DNA of 64,000 bases, from NCBI RefSeq assembly GCF_000499845.2, contig NC_023759.2, forward strand, positions 21,038,716 to 21,102,715, written 5' to 3'. The position numbers and the translations under genes are program-made. Under the pieces are notes generated by a model. It was not told the origin of the DNA and did not search any database. It was given only the letters and a program-made list of their open reading frames with translations. Shown in pieces: positions 46,001-58,000 of the stretch. The stretch is from Phaseolus vulgaris (Eukaryota; Streptophyta; Magnoliopsida; Fabales; Fabaceae). Numbering within the stretch: the first letter of the stretch is position 1; each line of letters opens with the position of its first letter.

Positions 46001-49000
46001 TATCTTTGAAGAAGTTCCCACCACTTTCAATATGTTTAGTTCTCTCATGTTGTACTGGATCATGGGCAATGCTCGTGGCTACCTTGTTATCATAGTACAA
46101 TTGCATAGGATGTCAACCTTTATTTTAAGGTCATCTAGTATGATTTTCATCTAGAGTCCTTCACACTTGAGCAAAATACTTTATCCTGTTTTTTACGTCT
46201 TTTAAGTTACTAGATTACAAATACAATATCTATAGGTAAATGTTTTGATAGTAATTGAACCTGTATAGTCTGCATCTATATATATTTTTAGGATTAAAGT
46301 GCCTTATTTCTTGAACAGTAGCTCCTTTATTGGGCTTGACTTCAAGTACGTAAGAATTTTGTCAACTGCTTGCATGTGTCTTTCTCTTGGACAAATGCAA
46401 AAATTTACTCACCAGACTGCATAAACAATCTTTGGTCTCATGTGTGATAGATAAGTAAATTTTCCTACCAACATTTAAGATTGAGTTTTTTCTGTAGGAA
46501 AACTCCCCTTCCATTCCAATTTTATGATTATGTCCAATAGGAACACCTGAAGTTTTAAATCCTAGCTTATTTATTTCTTTGAAGAGATCAACGACATATT
46601 TTCTTTCGGAGCCATTTGGAATAAGCAACCTTTATTCCATTGAAATACTTGAGTTTTCCTAAGTCTAATTTCAAATTAGGATGCCAATTTTTCCTTTAAA
46701 TTCAATTTGTTTGTTTAATTATCATTCCAAGACTTATACATCCGCGGAGACCAATAGTATAGTGAGTTTAGCTTTGAGTGAGTGCTTTATAAATAAAATA
46801 TGATCTACTTGTCTTTGCTTGTATCTTAAGGAGACAATTGCTTTTGTAAATCTTCCAAACCTTCCTTTAGAGATTTCTTAAGACCATATAAGGCCTTCGT
46901 TAGGTGGCAGACTTTATTCCTCCCACTCTAAGTTTCAAATCTAGGAGGAATATCCATATACCCATCTTCTAAAGCTTTTTTTTTGTTATATAAAGGCTAT
47001 CCATCTGAAAGCATCACTATGAACTGTGAGATCCTAACTAGGTTGGCACCCTAAAGCTCAACAATCACTTGTTGCCAAGAGGGATTAAGTATTATTAAAA
47101 AAGTAACAAGAGAAATACAACATGGAATGACCAAACCAAAGCTTATGTACCTCAACAACATCTAAACTCTGGCAAACTATACTTATTTTTAAAGAAATCT
47201 TCCTGAACACAATTTGCTGAAGTATGAAACCACATAAAGTCGTTCTTAGAATCAACTCTCGGATTTGCCAACTTATCAGCACACTTATTTCCTTTCCAAA
47301 AAATGAGTAATAGAAAAATCAACAACATTACAATCAATAACATTACGTACAGCTTGACAACAATTCCAAAGATTTTTACTAGACCAAGAAACAATATTAG
47401 GCTTTAAGAACAAGTGTTGAATCACATTCGAGCCATTTATTTGACAAACCATGAGCAATGACAACTTCCTCAGTAAGAACTGCCCTCATTAATTCAGCTT
47501 TGATAGCAAAAGATATACTAATGTAAGAAGTAAAACTGCCCCAATATTTCCCCATATTTCCACGAAAAATACCACCACATGCTGCCAAACCAGGTTCTCT
47601 CTTTTCTTCTGCATTCACATTACATTTAATCACACCCACCTGTGGCATTCTCCAAATACCATCCACATTACTTTTTTAGCATGAATATTAATATTAAAGT
47701 TTTTGTGAATAAGTAGCTCCTGAACATGGTTGTCCATAACCCCCTTGGTCAAATTACCAGTTAACATTCAATTTGCAATGACCAAAGCTATGTCTGAATT
47801 AAAATAAGAGCTTTATCAAACCTGCAAGAATTGTGCAACTTCCATATTATCTAGAAAATGTTAACAAACCTTCAACTGAGAGCTACACCTATAAAAAAGA
47901 AAATTTGTAAGATCCATAAAAGAAGTTGTGTTAAACTGGCTGTTAAAAGCAACCAGCCAACTAGCCCAGAATGTTGTAAAGTCTCTTGGTGTGCCCTACA
48001 TAAACTAGAGACGGAGCACATCTAGATCCCCACCTGCTGCATTCTCTTATCCACTTGGCAGCTTATCTAGCAGAACCTTCTTCCAAACCACCAGAGTACA
48101 TGCAGGTGGATAAATTGATTCCAAACGATCCTAGCTCATGCTGGTTCGTTTTGTCATTCATGCAAATAACATTTTGCAGATTTATGAGATAAAATGCCAT
48201 CTTTAACAACCATGCTCACATGCTCATCAACACATTCCAAGAGAGTCATGTTATCTAACAGCTTGAATAACTGAGGTAGGTGCTGCATCACCTCTACTGG
48301 GATATTCCAATCACCATTCCATGCATCATGGACTCTTGCTTGCATGTTTAAATTTGGGGGAACACCCTAATAGGTTGGTCAGCAGTACACCAGCATCCTT
48401 CCAAAAGATAATACCACAACCATCTACCAAAACCCACTTCATTATCCTGAACCGTGTCTAACCATATCTTAATATCTGGCCAAACTGTTGAAGCAATGTA
48501 TGTACTTCACCAACACACCACCCCTGCTATTATAGAACCTCCCTCTCATAAAAATAGCCCACAACCTTACACTGAATTTGAAGTCCTAAGCAAGATTGAT
48601 TGCTCCCTAGACCGCTACCTCCTTGGCACAACAAACCTTGGTCCATTTCAACGTAATGAAACCTCTTATTTGTATACTACTAGTCCAAATGAAATTACAA
48701 ATCCACCTTTGAATTCATGAAGGAATGCCTTCTTCACATTGATCTGTTGTAGATTTCAACTAAAATTATCTGGTAGAGCTAAAACAAATCGAATTATATT
48801 CATCTCTATTGTATGAGAAGGTGTCTTCTAATAGTCAATTTCATAAGTTGGAGTATATCTCTTTGCAACCAATCTGACTTTATATTTATTTACCCATCTG
48901 CATCATATTTCAGCTTAAATATCCAATTGCACTGGACAACCTTTTTGTCTCTTGGTTTGTCAACAATCTTCCATGTTGAATTTATATCTAATGCACTCAT

Positions 49001-52000
49001 CTTCTCTCCCATGGCTTGAATCTAATGTTCATTTTTCTTGGCATCTTAGACTATGGTATGTTTTTTTTGTGGCATCATTGGCAATAAAATTTCAATATTT
49101 ATTCGAGAGATTATTTGTGCAGACTTGTTGAGAAATAGGATTTAATACACTATCTTTTTACCTTTCACTATTATGCTTAGGGGTCCTCATTTAATACAAC
49201 TCTTGCTTTCAAGACAAAGTGGGTTGCTTCCCTTTTTGATATATTTTGCTAAAGAATTTGTCTGTTTCATCTTTTTTCCTCATTGTGGGCTGATTTTATC
49301 ACATTTGTTGTGTCTTTATCACTTTGATCTTGGACATTTTGAAAAGACAAATGATAGGAAAAAGAGTTCACTGCTTCAAGTGCTTTCTCCCCTTGAAGTG
49401 GAGGGTTGACAAAAAAGATTTTGTTTTTTGGAAGGTGATATCCATGGTGGTAAAGACACGATGACTCTAAGGATGATAATATTTGCACTCCTATTTGTTA
49501 GAAGGATAACTAATAGAGACATTTTTAAGAGTTCTAGGATCTAGTTTAATGTTATTAGTTTGTGAGTGAACAGGAATGACACACACCCAAAGACTCAAGT
49601 AGGTAGACGTAACACTAGGGGAGAAATGGAAACAAAAAAGACAAAATGGATTCAATTGCATTAATACCTGTGTGGGTAAGTTGTTAGTGTGGTTTGTGGC
49701 AGAGAGAACTCTTGTTACCTCTAGAAGATGATAATTCATGCTTTCTGTAACCCTGTTTTGTTGTGGAATGTTTTCACGTTAGTTTCATGAACAATACTAT
49801 TATGAAGCAAATTTGTAGAATCATGATTCACATATTCAGTACCGTTATTAGATCTAATTCTATCAATGCTTTTTCCAAATTGATTTTGGACAAGGCAAAA
49901 AAAGTTAACAAAGAGTTGAAAGACCTCAGATTTACTTTTCATGACATATGTCCATATGATATGGGTACAATTGTCAATGAAAGTAACAAACCATTTTGCT
50001 CCAAAAATAGATTCTAAAACAGGTTCCGAAATAGGAAAGTACTCTTTATTACTAGTAGGATAAGACGCATCATGATGCTTCTATAGTTGACAACTATAAT
50101 ATTTGAAAGACTTGGAATGAGGGAACAAAGATTGAAAGGGTTGAATGAGGGATATCTACGTCTTCTATCATGAAGTTCTTTTAATTATATAAATAAGGAC
50201 ATGATTCTATATATAATATGGAATATCTAAATTATAAATGTATTATTTTAAACTTTTTTGTTTATTTCGTATCATATCTTTGTTATTAGATGATATTGAA
50301 TGTCTTCTATTTGTTGTACTGGTTCTCTTTTCTCAATATAAATAAAGCACCTTTGCGTAGGGATGACAAATAAACCTGTTTTGATTTTGATGGGAAATCC
50401 TTACATTGATCGGCTACAATTATGGATATGGTAATGGTATATACATATCTGGCCCGTGCCTGTTCTTACACCCATAGTTTATTATGTAACTTAAAAGGAA
50501 TTTCTTCGTTGTTCTCTTTGGTCCTTAATTTCTTTTCATTCGGAAAACTCTTTTGCTTTCTTTTTCTACTCAACTTTTCACTCTCTTTCAACTATTCGAC
50601 TTGGTCAATATCTACAAAGTTTGCTCAGATCCCTAAAGTAGTTTCCCTCTTATAACAACATTGATTACACATTTTTCCCTTTGTGGTTTTGATCAAATGG
50701 TGTATTGGAATTCAGGAAAACAAACCTCAATTTCATTGAATCAAATAGTTTTTAGGACACATGTATATTATTTCTAGTTCTTTTTAATATTTTTATGGTT
50801 AAATAGGCTTTTTGAAGTATTATGACAATTTTTTCAATTTTTGTCCCCCCTATTTTGAATGTTCTTAATTTGTTCCCCCTTTTTTTAGAAATGAGTCAAT
50901 ATAATCCCTTCTAGCAAGTTCATAGTGACAATGTTCGTGCAATGCCACGTGACAGTTGTTGCTCATGCCATGCTTAACTTTTGTGAACAAGTCAACTATG
51001 ACTGATGACGTGTCATTCATTGTTCATGCCACGTGTCTTTGTTGTAACTTCATTATTATTAATTTGGCAAAAGAAACTGCATTGATTAAATTTTTAAAAA
51101 AAGTCTGACCAAATTGGGAACAACCAACATAGTGGAACGAAATTGAAAAAAGCATGATAATTAGAAACTGTATTTAACCTATTTTTATTTATTGTTTGTC
51201 TTTTTCACATGAGAATCTCTAACTGTCAATTTAGTGTTCAAATCCTTTGGTTCTTTGTTTTGGGATTTATGCAATATTTCTTTCTTTATATTTGATATTG
51301 AAGAAAAGAAAATGCATCTTTTTGACATTGAGTCTTTCGTAATTGTTAGATTAAATAATTTTCAATTGAATTCATTATAAAGGTGTTGTGTGCTTTGTGT
51401 TACACCTAGTTACTAGATGTATCTTTTCAAATTCTCTTCTCTTCCCTCTTATACATTGTATCTGATATATCTAAAGTTGTTATAAATATGAGATCCTAAA
51501 ACCCTCTCTAAATTTCTAATTCCTTTGTATTATTCTCAAGTATAATATCATGTTTACTTTACTGAATTCTTTATGTAAAAAATTACTTAATTAATTTTTG
51601 GAACAATAAAGGGGTGGACATGGGTATGGATATACCCGTAACTTGACAGGGATTACATAAGGCAAAAGTTTCATATCTGTTTCGTATGGGGATGGGAATG
51701 AGACAAATTTCTTACCATGTTAGGTATAGGGATATGGATGAATTTTTACTTTTGGGATGGGAATGAGGCTAGTCAAATCCATACCCGCCTCGCTTGGTTG
51801 GCATCCCTACCCCTGTGGTCTTAGAAACACAAGGTTTTAGCTAAATCTTTCTCTCTTCTCTAGAGTTTAGCATGGTATCTAGATACTTCTTCAAAACTGT
51901 GTTGATTTGGTAGACCCACCATCTCTAAAGCACTTTTTTTGTGTACCTCTAGCAAGTTTTTCGCAAATTTCAAGCAGCCACCTTTTTCTCTTGTAGGGTT

Positions 52001-55000
52001 GGGATTGTGCGCTGATCTATGCAACTGTCCAAACATTGACTACCTTAACTCTGACTAATGTGTGACGGCTCCTGATGGTTGACCACCCATTTTCTCCTAG
52101 ATCGCCCACTCTGTGCGCTTCTACACTTGTTATGGCTCCATCAAAGTTTGTTTGGAGGCTTGATCTACTTTCCCCTTTTAGTTTTTTCTTTTCTTTTAAT
52201 TCCAACTTTCCAAAAAAATTGTTTTCGAGGACCATATGAACCTCTTTGTAACCATATTATTAGAATTGATAAAATGGATGGGTCTAACTATTCCACTTGG
52301 CTTTTGAAGTACAGTTATAGTTAAATAAGTTGGACTACTAATCCCATGAGCTATGTTACTAAAACGATTATCCACACCTCACTTAAACCTATTTTCCATC
52401 CCCATTAGATGGGTGCATCAGTTTGTAGTGAGGCTCGTGCATGATATACCTTTGACACACAACATCTAAACAACATGCGTAGGATCTCTTAGCATTTCCT
52501 TTTGCACGACGTTTTGAGGGTCCTATGTTTGCTTATATTGGGTGGCTTCATGCTACCTTACATGATTTTAATGAGCTTCTTCAACCATTTGCAGATGTGA
52601 AGAAGGGAACTTGAGAACCACAATATGTTGTTTATGACCTTGGGCTTGTGACTTGCAACAATAGTATGTTGTTACTTGTGATCAGATTTTGGGATCAACA
52701 ATAAACCCTACTATGACTTCCATATCATCTACATTACTTTGTATTCCTCAAAAAAACAAAGACATAATTCATCTACAAGTTGAAACATTGCATTTGCATT
52801 ATAGAGTAATAATGCTCTTGCACAAGTAATTTTAAAAGTCGTCCAAATGCGAACATTGCCACCACATTAGATGTACAATTGACAGGTGTTGGAAGCTACA
52901 TGGGAAACCCCCTTATCCATACAATATTGTTCAGACATCTATTGTTAAGTCACATGTGACTCCTACGTTACTAGTTGATCTATCTCTAACAACATTTGAA
53001 GACTTTATGCTAATAAAAAAAATAAAAATTTGAAGACTTTATAAAATGGTGTGCAACAAGCTAATCCATAAGTAACATTGCTTCAGTTGCACACACTAGT
53101 AATTTATCTGCCTATCTCTCCCAATCTCTTTCTCTTGGTCCTTGAGTTATTTACTCTGGTGCAATTGATTACATAATCGTTCTTTTTGCTACCCTTTTAC
53201 TATTGTTACCAATTTGCCTTTTATAATTGTTTCTAATGGTTTGCTAATACAAGCTTACAACATTAGTACTATCTAACTCCTCTCATTCCTTATTGTTTAT
53301 GTCCTTAATTTCCCTTTCAATAATCCAATCCCATCACCTTTACTAAAGTTAATGTTACTTATAGGATTGGATATCGAGTCAGATGGTTGATGTTGGATGA
53401 GCCATGAACAATTAGGACAATGCAAGTTAGCAAAATTGCAGAAGATGGTGCCAAGTTTAAAACATTTGTCTACTTTGAATTGTGAGTCATGCTGATTAGG
53501 AAAACATGTTTGTCAATGGTTTTCTCAAAGTGTTTTGATAAATGAGTTTTCTCTCCTTTTTCTTTTGTTCACCCTGATATTTGGGGTCTTTCCGGGTACT
53601 ACTCCTTTTGGTTTAAATATAGTAATGTTTGTTGATAATCATTCTAAATGTACTTAGATTTCATTAATGAAGAATTGATAAAAAGTGTTTTCTATATTTC
53701 AAACATATTTTAATGAAATAAAAACACAATCTAGTATATTTATACATGTTTTTCATAGTGACAATGCTCTTAAATATTTGTTTAACCAATTTCAACACTT
53801 AATGACAGCCAATAGTATCCTTCATCAAACTTCGTATCCTTCTACTAAAAAGAATGGTGTACCGAACACAAAATAGAATTTTTATCGAAACTATGTGGAC
53901 ACTTTCAAGTCATCCTCTTCATTTTTGGCGAGATGTTGTCCTTACAACATGTTATCTCATTAACCAATGCCATTATCTATCCTTACTGATCAAGTATTGG
54001 GGATGCTTCTCTTACACCAATTAACGTTTATCAATGTTGTTCTTGACCTATTGATATTGAACCATAAAGTCTATCCTTGATAAATGATGATATAGTAGTG
54101 TTCATGCTCGATCCTTTCCCAACACCATCTCTCGTAACAAATCCAATCTCATTTGAAAATGATTTACCTATAACTATTCGAAAAGGTACTTGTTCTACCC
54201 ATGATCCTTTTCCCTGCCATACAAATCTCAGTCATCATAGACATTCCACCATACAATATATTTGTTTGCCTTTTGTTATCTCCTATTCCTATTCCTAACT
54301 CTCCAAGTGAAACTTTATCACATCTAGAGTGGCAACAAACAATGATTGATGTTATATGTGCCCTTGAAAGTTCGTTCCTTTTAATATATGACTTGATGGT
54401 ATTGGTCATTATAAAGCTCAAGTAGTTGCCAAAGAATATGTACAAATGAAAGACCAAGATTATACTGACATCAAAAGTGCATTTCTACATGGTGACCACG
54501 GTAAAAAAGTTTACATGGGGTTTTCTCCTGGATTTGTTGTCAAGGGGGAGTCATCTAAGGATGGTTTGATCTTATATAAAAGAAAATATGCTCTCATAAA
54601 CGACACAAGGATGATAAATGCTAAGACTATGGAAACATCAATGGATCGAAATGTCAAACTTGTTCCTGACCAATGAGAACTTATGCTAATCTTGGGAGAT
54701 ACAATAAGCTTAATTATCTCATTGTGAGTCGTCTTGACATTGCCTTTGCAATGGTATAGTAAGTCAATTTTTAAATTCTCCTTGTCAAGACCAATGCAAT
54801 GCAATTGAACAGATCCTAAAGTATATTAAGTGGCCTCATTTATGAATGTGTGGGAAATATAAAAATTGTAGTTATTCTGATGCTTTTTGGACATGGTCAC
54901 CAAGTGATAGACACTCCACTTCATGGTACCATGTTCTTGTTAGGGGTAATCTAATATCATGTAAAAGTAAGAAATAAAATGGGGTGGTAAAGCAAAATAA

Positions 55001-58000
55001 AGGGCAATGACATTAGTCACTTGTTAACTCGTGACTAAAACAACTTTTTGGACATGGTCACCAAGTGATAGACACTCCACTTCATGGTACCATGTTCTTG
55101 TTAGGGGTAATCTAATATCATGTAAAAGTAAGAAACAAAATGGGGTGGTAAAGCAAAATAAAGGGCAATGACATTAGTCACTTGTTAACTCGTGACTAAA
55201 ACAACTTAAAGAGCTTAAATTTGAAGAAAGTAATAAAGTGCACCTTGTATGTGAAGAAAGTAATAAAGTGCACCTTGTATGTGAAGAAAGTTCTTATAAG
55301 TTAACATCATTTTGGCAAAAAACTCATATTTATCCAAATCATAGTCAAATGAGACGTTATTGCCCCTTGGAATGGTCTCGGGAGGTCTTCATGACCTTGT
55401 TTGTGGTGGGCAAAACCTCTGCTTTGTTGGAGGTAGGTGTGTGGGCTACATGCACAAGTGCTAGTGGTCGCATGTGGTAACTCCATTAGTGACGCAACTC
55501 TTAGAGTTGTGATCGGTTGATGCAAGGTGCACCTTACTACCCGATTACGGACCTCAATGGCATGGTGATGGCAGTTGTTTATGTTGTACCGGAAATAAAG
55601 CTCTCAAGATCAAATACTCTAATATGAACTTGAACTATGTATGACAATAAAAAGTTATTTTATTAATAACAATTACATTAATTACATTTTCATCACCTCC
55701 ATTTGTAACAATCAACTCTTTAGAATAAGGAAATATAAATATATGTATATGAATAGGACAATTCTAAAGATATTTCCTAATCAATTTGGAGATATTGAGG
55801 TTATTTTATCCTAATACTTTGCTATTTATAACACTTCTGATAAGAAATTATCAATATTTTGCATCTATATAAACCATTTTATAAATTTTTGTTATACATT
55901 ATTCGTGTTATGTCTGTAGGTATCTGGACATCATAGCTTGTGCTCTTAATCTTTCTTTATGCTTTTACCTGTAGTTCTTTTATCATTTTGTGTTTGGAGA
56001 ATTGATATCTAGTCCCTTAAATCATGTTGAAGAATTGAAAAAGTTGAAGCAACAATTAGTAGCTTTGGGTTATATATCAGCATGCAAGACGTAAAAAAAA
56101 AAAACTTGTTTGGGTTGAATGTGGGATATTATTTTTTTATCATGCCGCCACCTGAAACACTATCGATTTCCTATTCCTCATGGCTTGGGGATTTTAGATA
56201 TTATTTTAGATATCCATCATTGGTGTCCAGGAGTTATTCCTTGGAAGGATCATTACAATTACAAGTATGGATATCTTGCAAGTGTTGGATTGTGAATATG
56301 GATTTTCTCATGAGTGTATTGTCATTATAACACTTAATATAAAGGATTCAATTTGTGCTAGTATATTGCAAGACCTGGTTTTTAAGGCATGTGAAGACTT
56401 GCATGGTCAATTCTACTTGATGACACTTCTGTACTTTAAGCAGAGCAGTATAGATTTTTTATTATTTCTACTGCTATACCGAAGCAATAATACTTTATTA
56501 AATTTAGTTATGCTGACAATTAGTTGGATATCACATCAGGAAACCAGCTAGGATCCACTTTGGTGAATGACTTTCTCAATGACTTACAAGAGCAGGAAAA
56601 AAAGCTTAAGCAGTATATGGAGCAACTAGAAAATGCTGAGGCTGCAAGGGATTCATTGCTTTCTCAGCTTAAACATGCACTTCAGGAACAAGTATAATTG
56701 TTTCTACAAGTATGCTTATGTTAAAGACTGAAATTGATGAATGTTCACTAATCTAAACTGCTTTTTCAGGAATCAAGGCAAGAGCTTGTTCATGCCCAGC
56801 TGCTTGTAAGAACAACCTGACTTTAATCTGTATTTGCCTTCTCGGTGTCTATCAGTATTACTTTGCCTAATTATAATATAATTTTAAGTGTTTGTTGCCA
56901 CTTAATAACATTCATTTTGAGCATTCATAAGATTTCCGTTTTATTTGGCTAGTATATTACACTGATTAAGAAAGGTGAACATTTGTTCAATTTTCAACTG
57001 AAGACATGTAGATTTCATCAATATGGTCAATTGGTAACTGACATAACACAATTAATTTATTAGCAAGAGATGATGAAAAATATATAGGTTTAAATATGTT
57101 TTCTATAGTTTTCATTTCTCAAAAAACTTTGGTTCCTACTATTATGTAGTAGTTATATGTTTACGTGTTTAATGAAAATTTAGGTGACTATCCACCTTAC
57201 ACGAGTTAGTGTTTTTGAAATGATGTCAACATGTAATACTTTACATTTTTTTATAGATCCCTAAAATGAAAAGAAATTTTATAGAACAGAAGTAATTTCA
57301 TATTTTGGAATGACAAAAGTCAAAGAAAAATATATATAGGAAAAAAAACCAAAATTTAGACATTTTATAGGAAAATAAAAACAATTGTTTTAAATTTTAA
57401 AAGGAAGAGAAACATTTTTTTCTAAGGACCAAAATAAAAAATACTTTTTTTATAAAGATTATTACAGTCGGTGGGTTTATTGAGCCAATCTATTTAAATT
57501 CTGTTAGGAAAATCTAAGGGAGATAAATATCATTGAGATACATTTATAGGATGTTCAACTTTCCTAGTTTTATACCATTTGACTTTTTGTTGAGTGGCAC
57601 TTTTTAGGACCAGACTGTATAAGTATGCACTTTTGGGGACTAAATTAACACAAATTGCCACTTTTAGAGACCAAATTGTATATTAACTGTAACAGAAAAT
57701 GTGTCCGAAGGAATGTCAAACTTTTGTTGTGAAATTATTATTTGAATAAGTGGCTCGTGAAATTAGTTTTGGATTCCTGGTTCCTATATATAAAGAAAAA
57801 ACAAAAATCACAAATTGATAAACTAATCTTCCTTTTTGAATATATTTTACCTCTCACAATTGTTTGAGGTTCTATGTTCTGCTAGTTTTGAAACTTTTTC
57901 TGTTCAGCTATTTGTGGCTGGTTTGTTTGTAGATAAATCAATCAAAAAAGAATTGTAGATGGTTAACATCTGATGCGTTAGATTTTGTATCTGAAAAGTA

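Larger units (their letters stand above)
50130..55590 (+). mobile_element. Ty1/copia remnant in intron 5, sense strand
   Basis: A copia LTR is readable on both sides of an hAT insertion: ...ctcaatataaataaagcac before 50357 and gtggtcttagaaacacaagg after 51815. It ends gagtttagca followed by the primer-binding-like TGGTATCTAGATAC (~51875). Integrase pieces lie at 53570-53960 (VHPDIWG-like, FSIFQTYFNEIKTQSSIF, HSDNALKYL), RT at 54446-54620 (DIKSAFLHGDHGKKVYMGF) and the RT/RNase H end at 54700-55000. Heavily broken; its 3' part carries tandem duplications. Confidence 0.8.
45198..56539 (+). other. Intron 5 of the CID gene (11.3 kb, transposon-filled)
   Basis: Contains an antisense copia split by a LINE (45.5-50.1 kb) and a sense copia holding an hAT and a MITE (50.1-55.6 kb). 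An antisense LTR fragment (55590-55833) precedes about 700 bases of plain intron before exon 6. A 28-codon reading at 55996-56090 (PLNHVEELKKLKQQLVALG) has no support as an exon. Confidence 0.8.

Noticed and set aside
48454..48720. 88-codon plus frame in intron 5
   Set aside because: It is antisense to LINE and copia sequence, low similarity to anything, no signals.
55996..56090. Possible extra exon before exon 6 (PLNHVEELKKLKQQLVALG)
   Set aside because: The CID gene is in phase and complete without it, it ends in a stop, and good splice sites are lacking.
57085..57440. Possible legume MITE in intron 7
   Set aside because: One end resembles a known type but no matching second end or duplication could be found.
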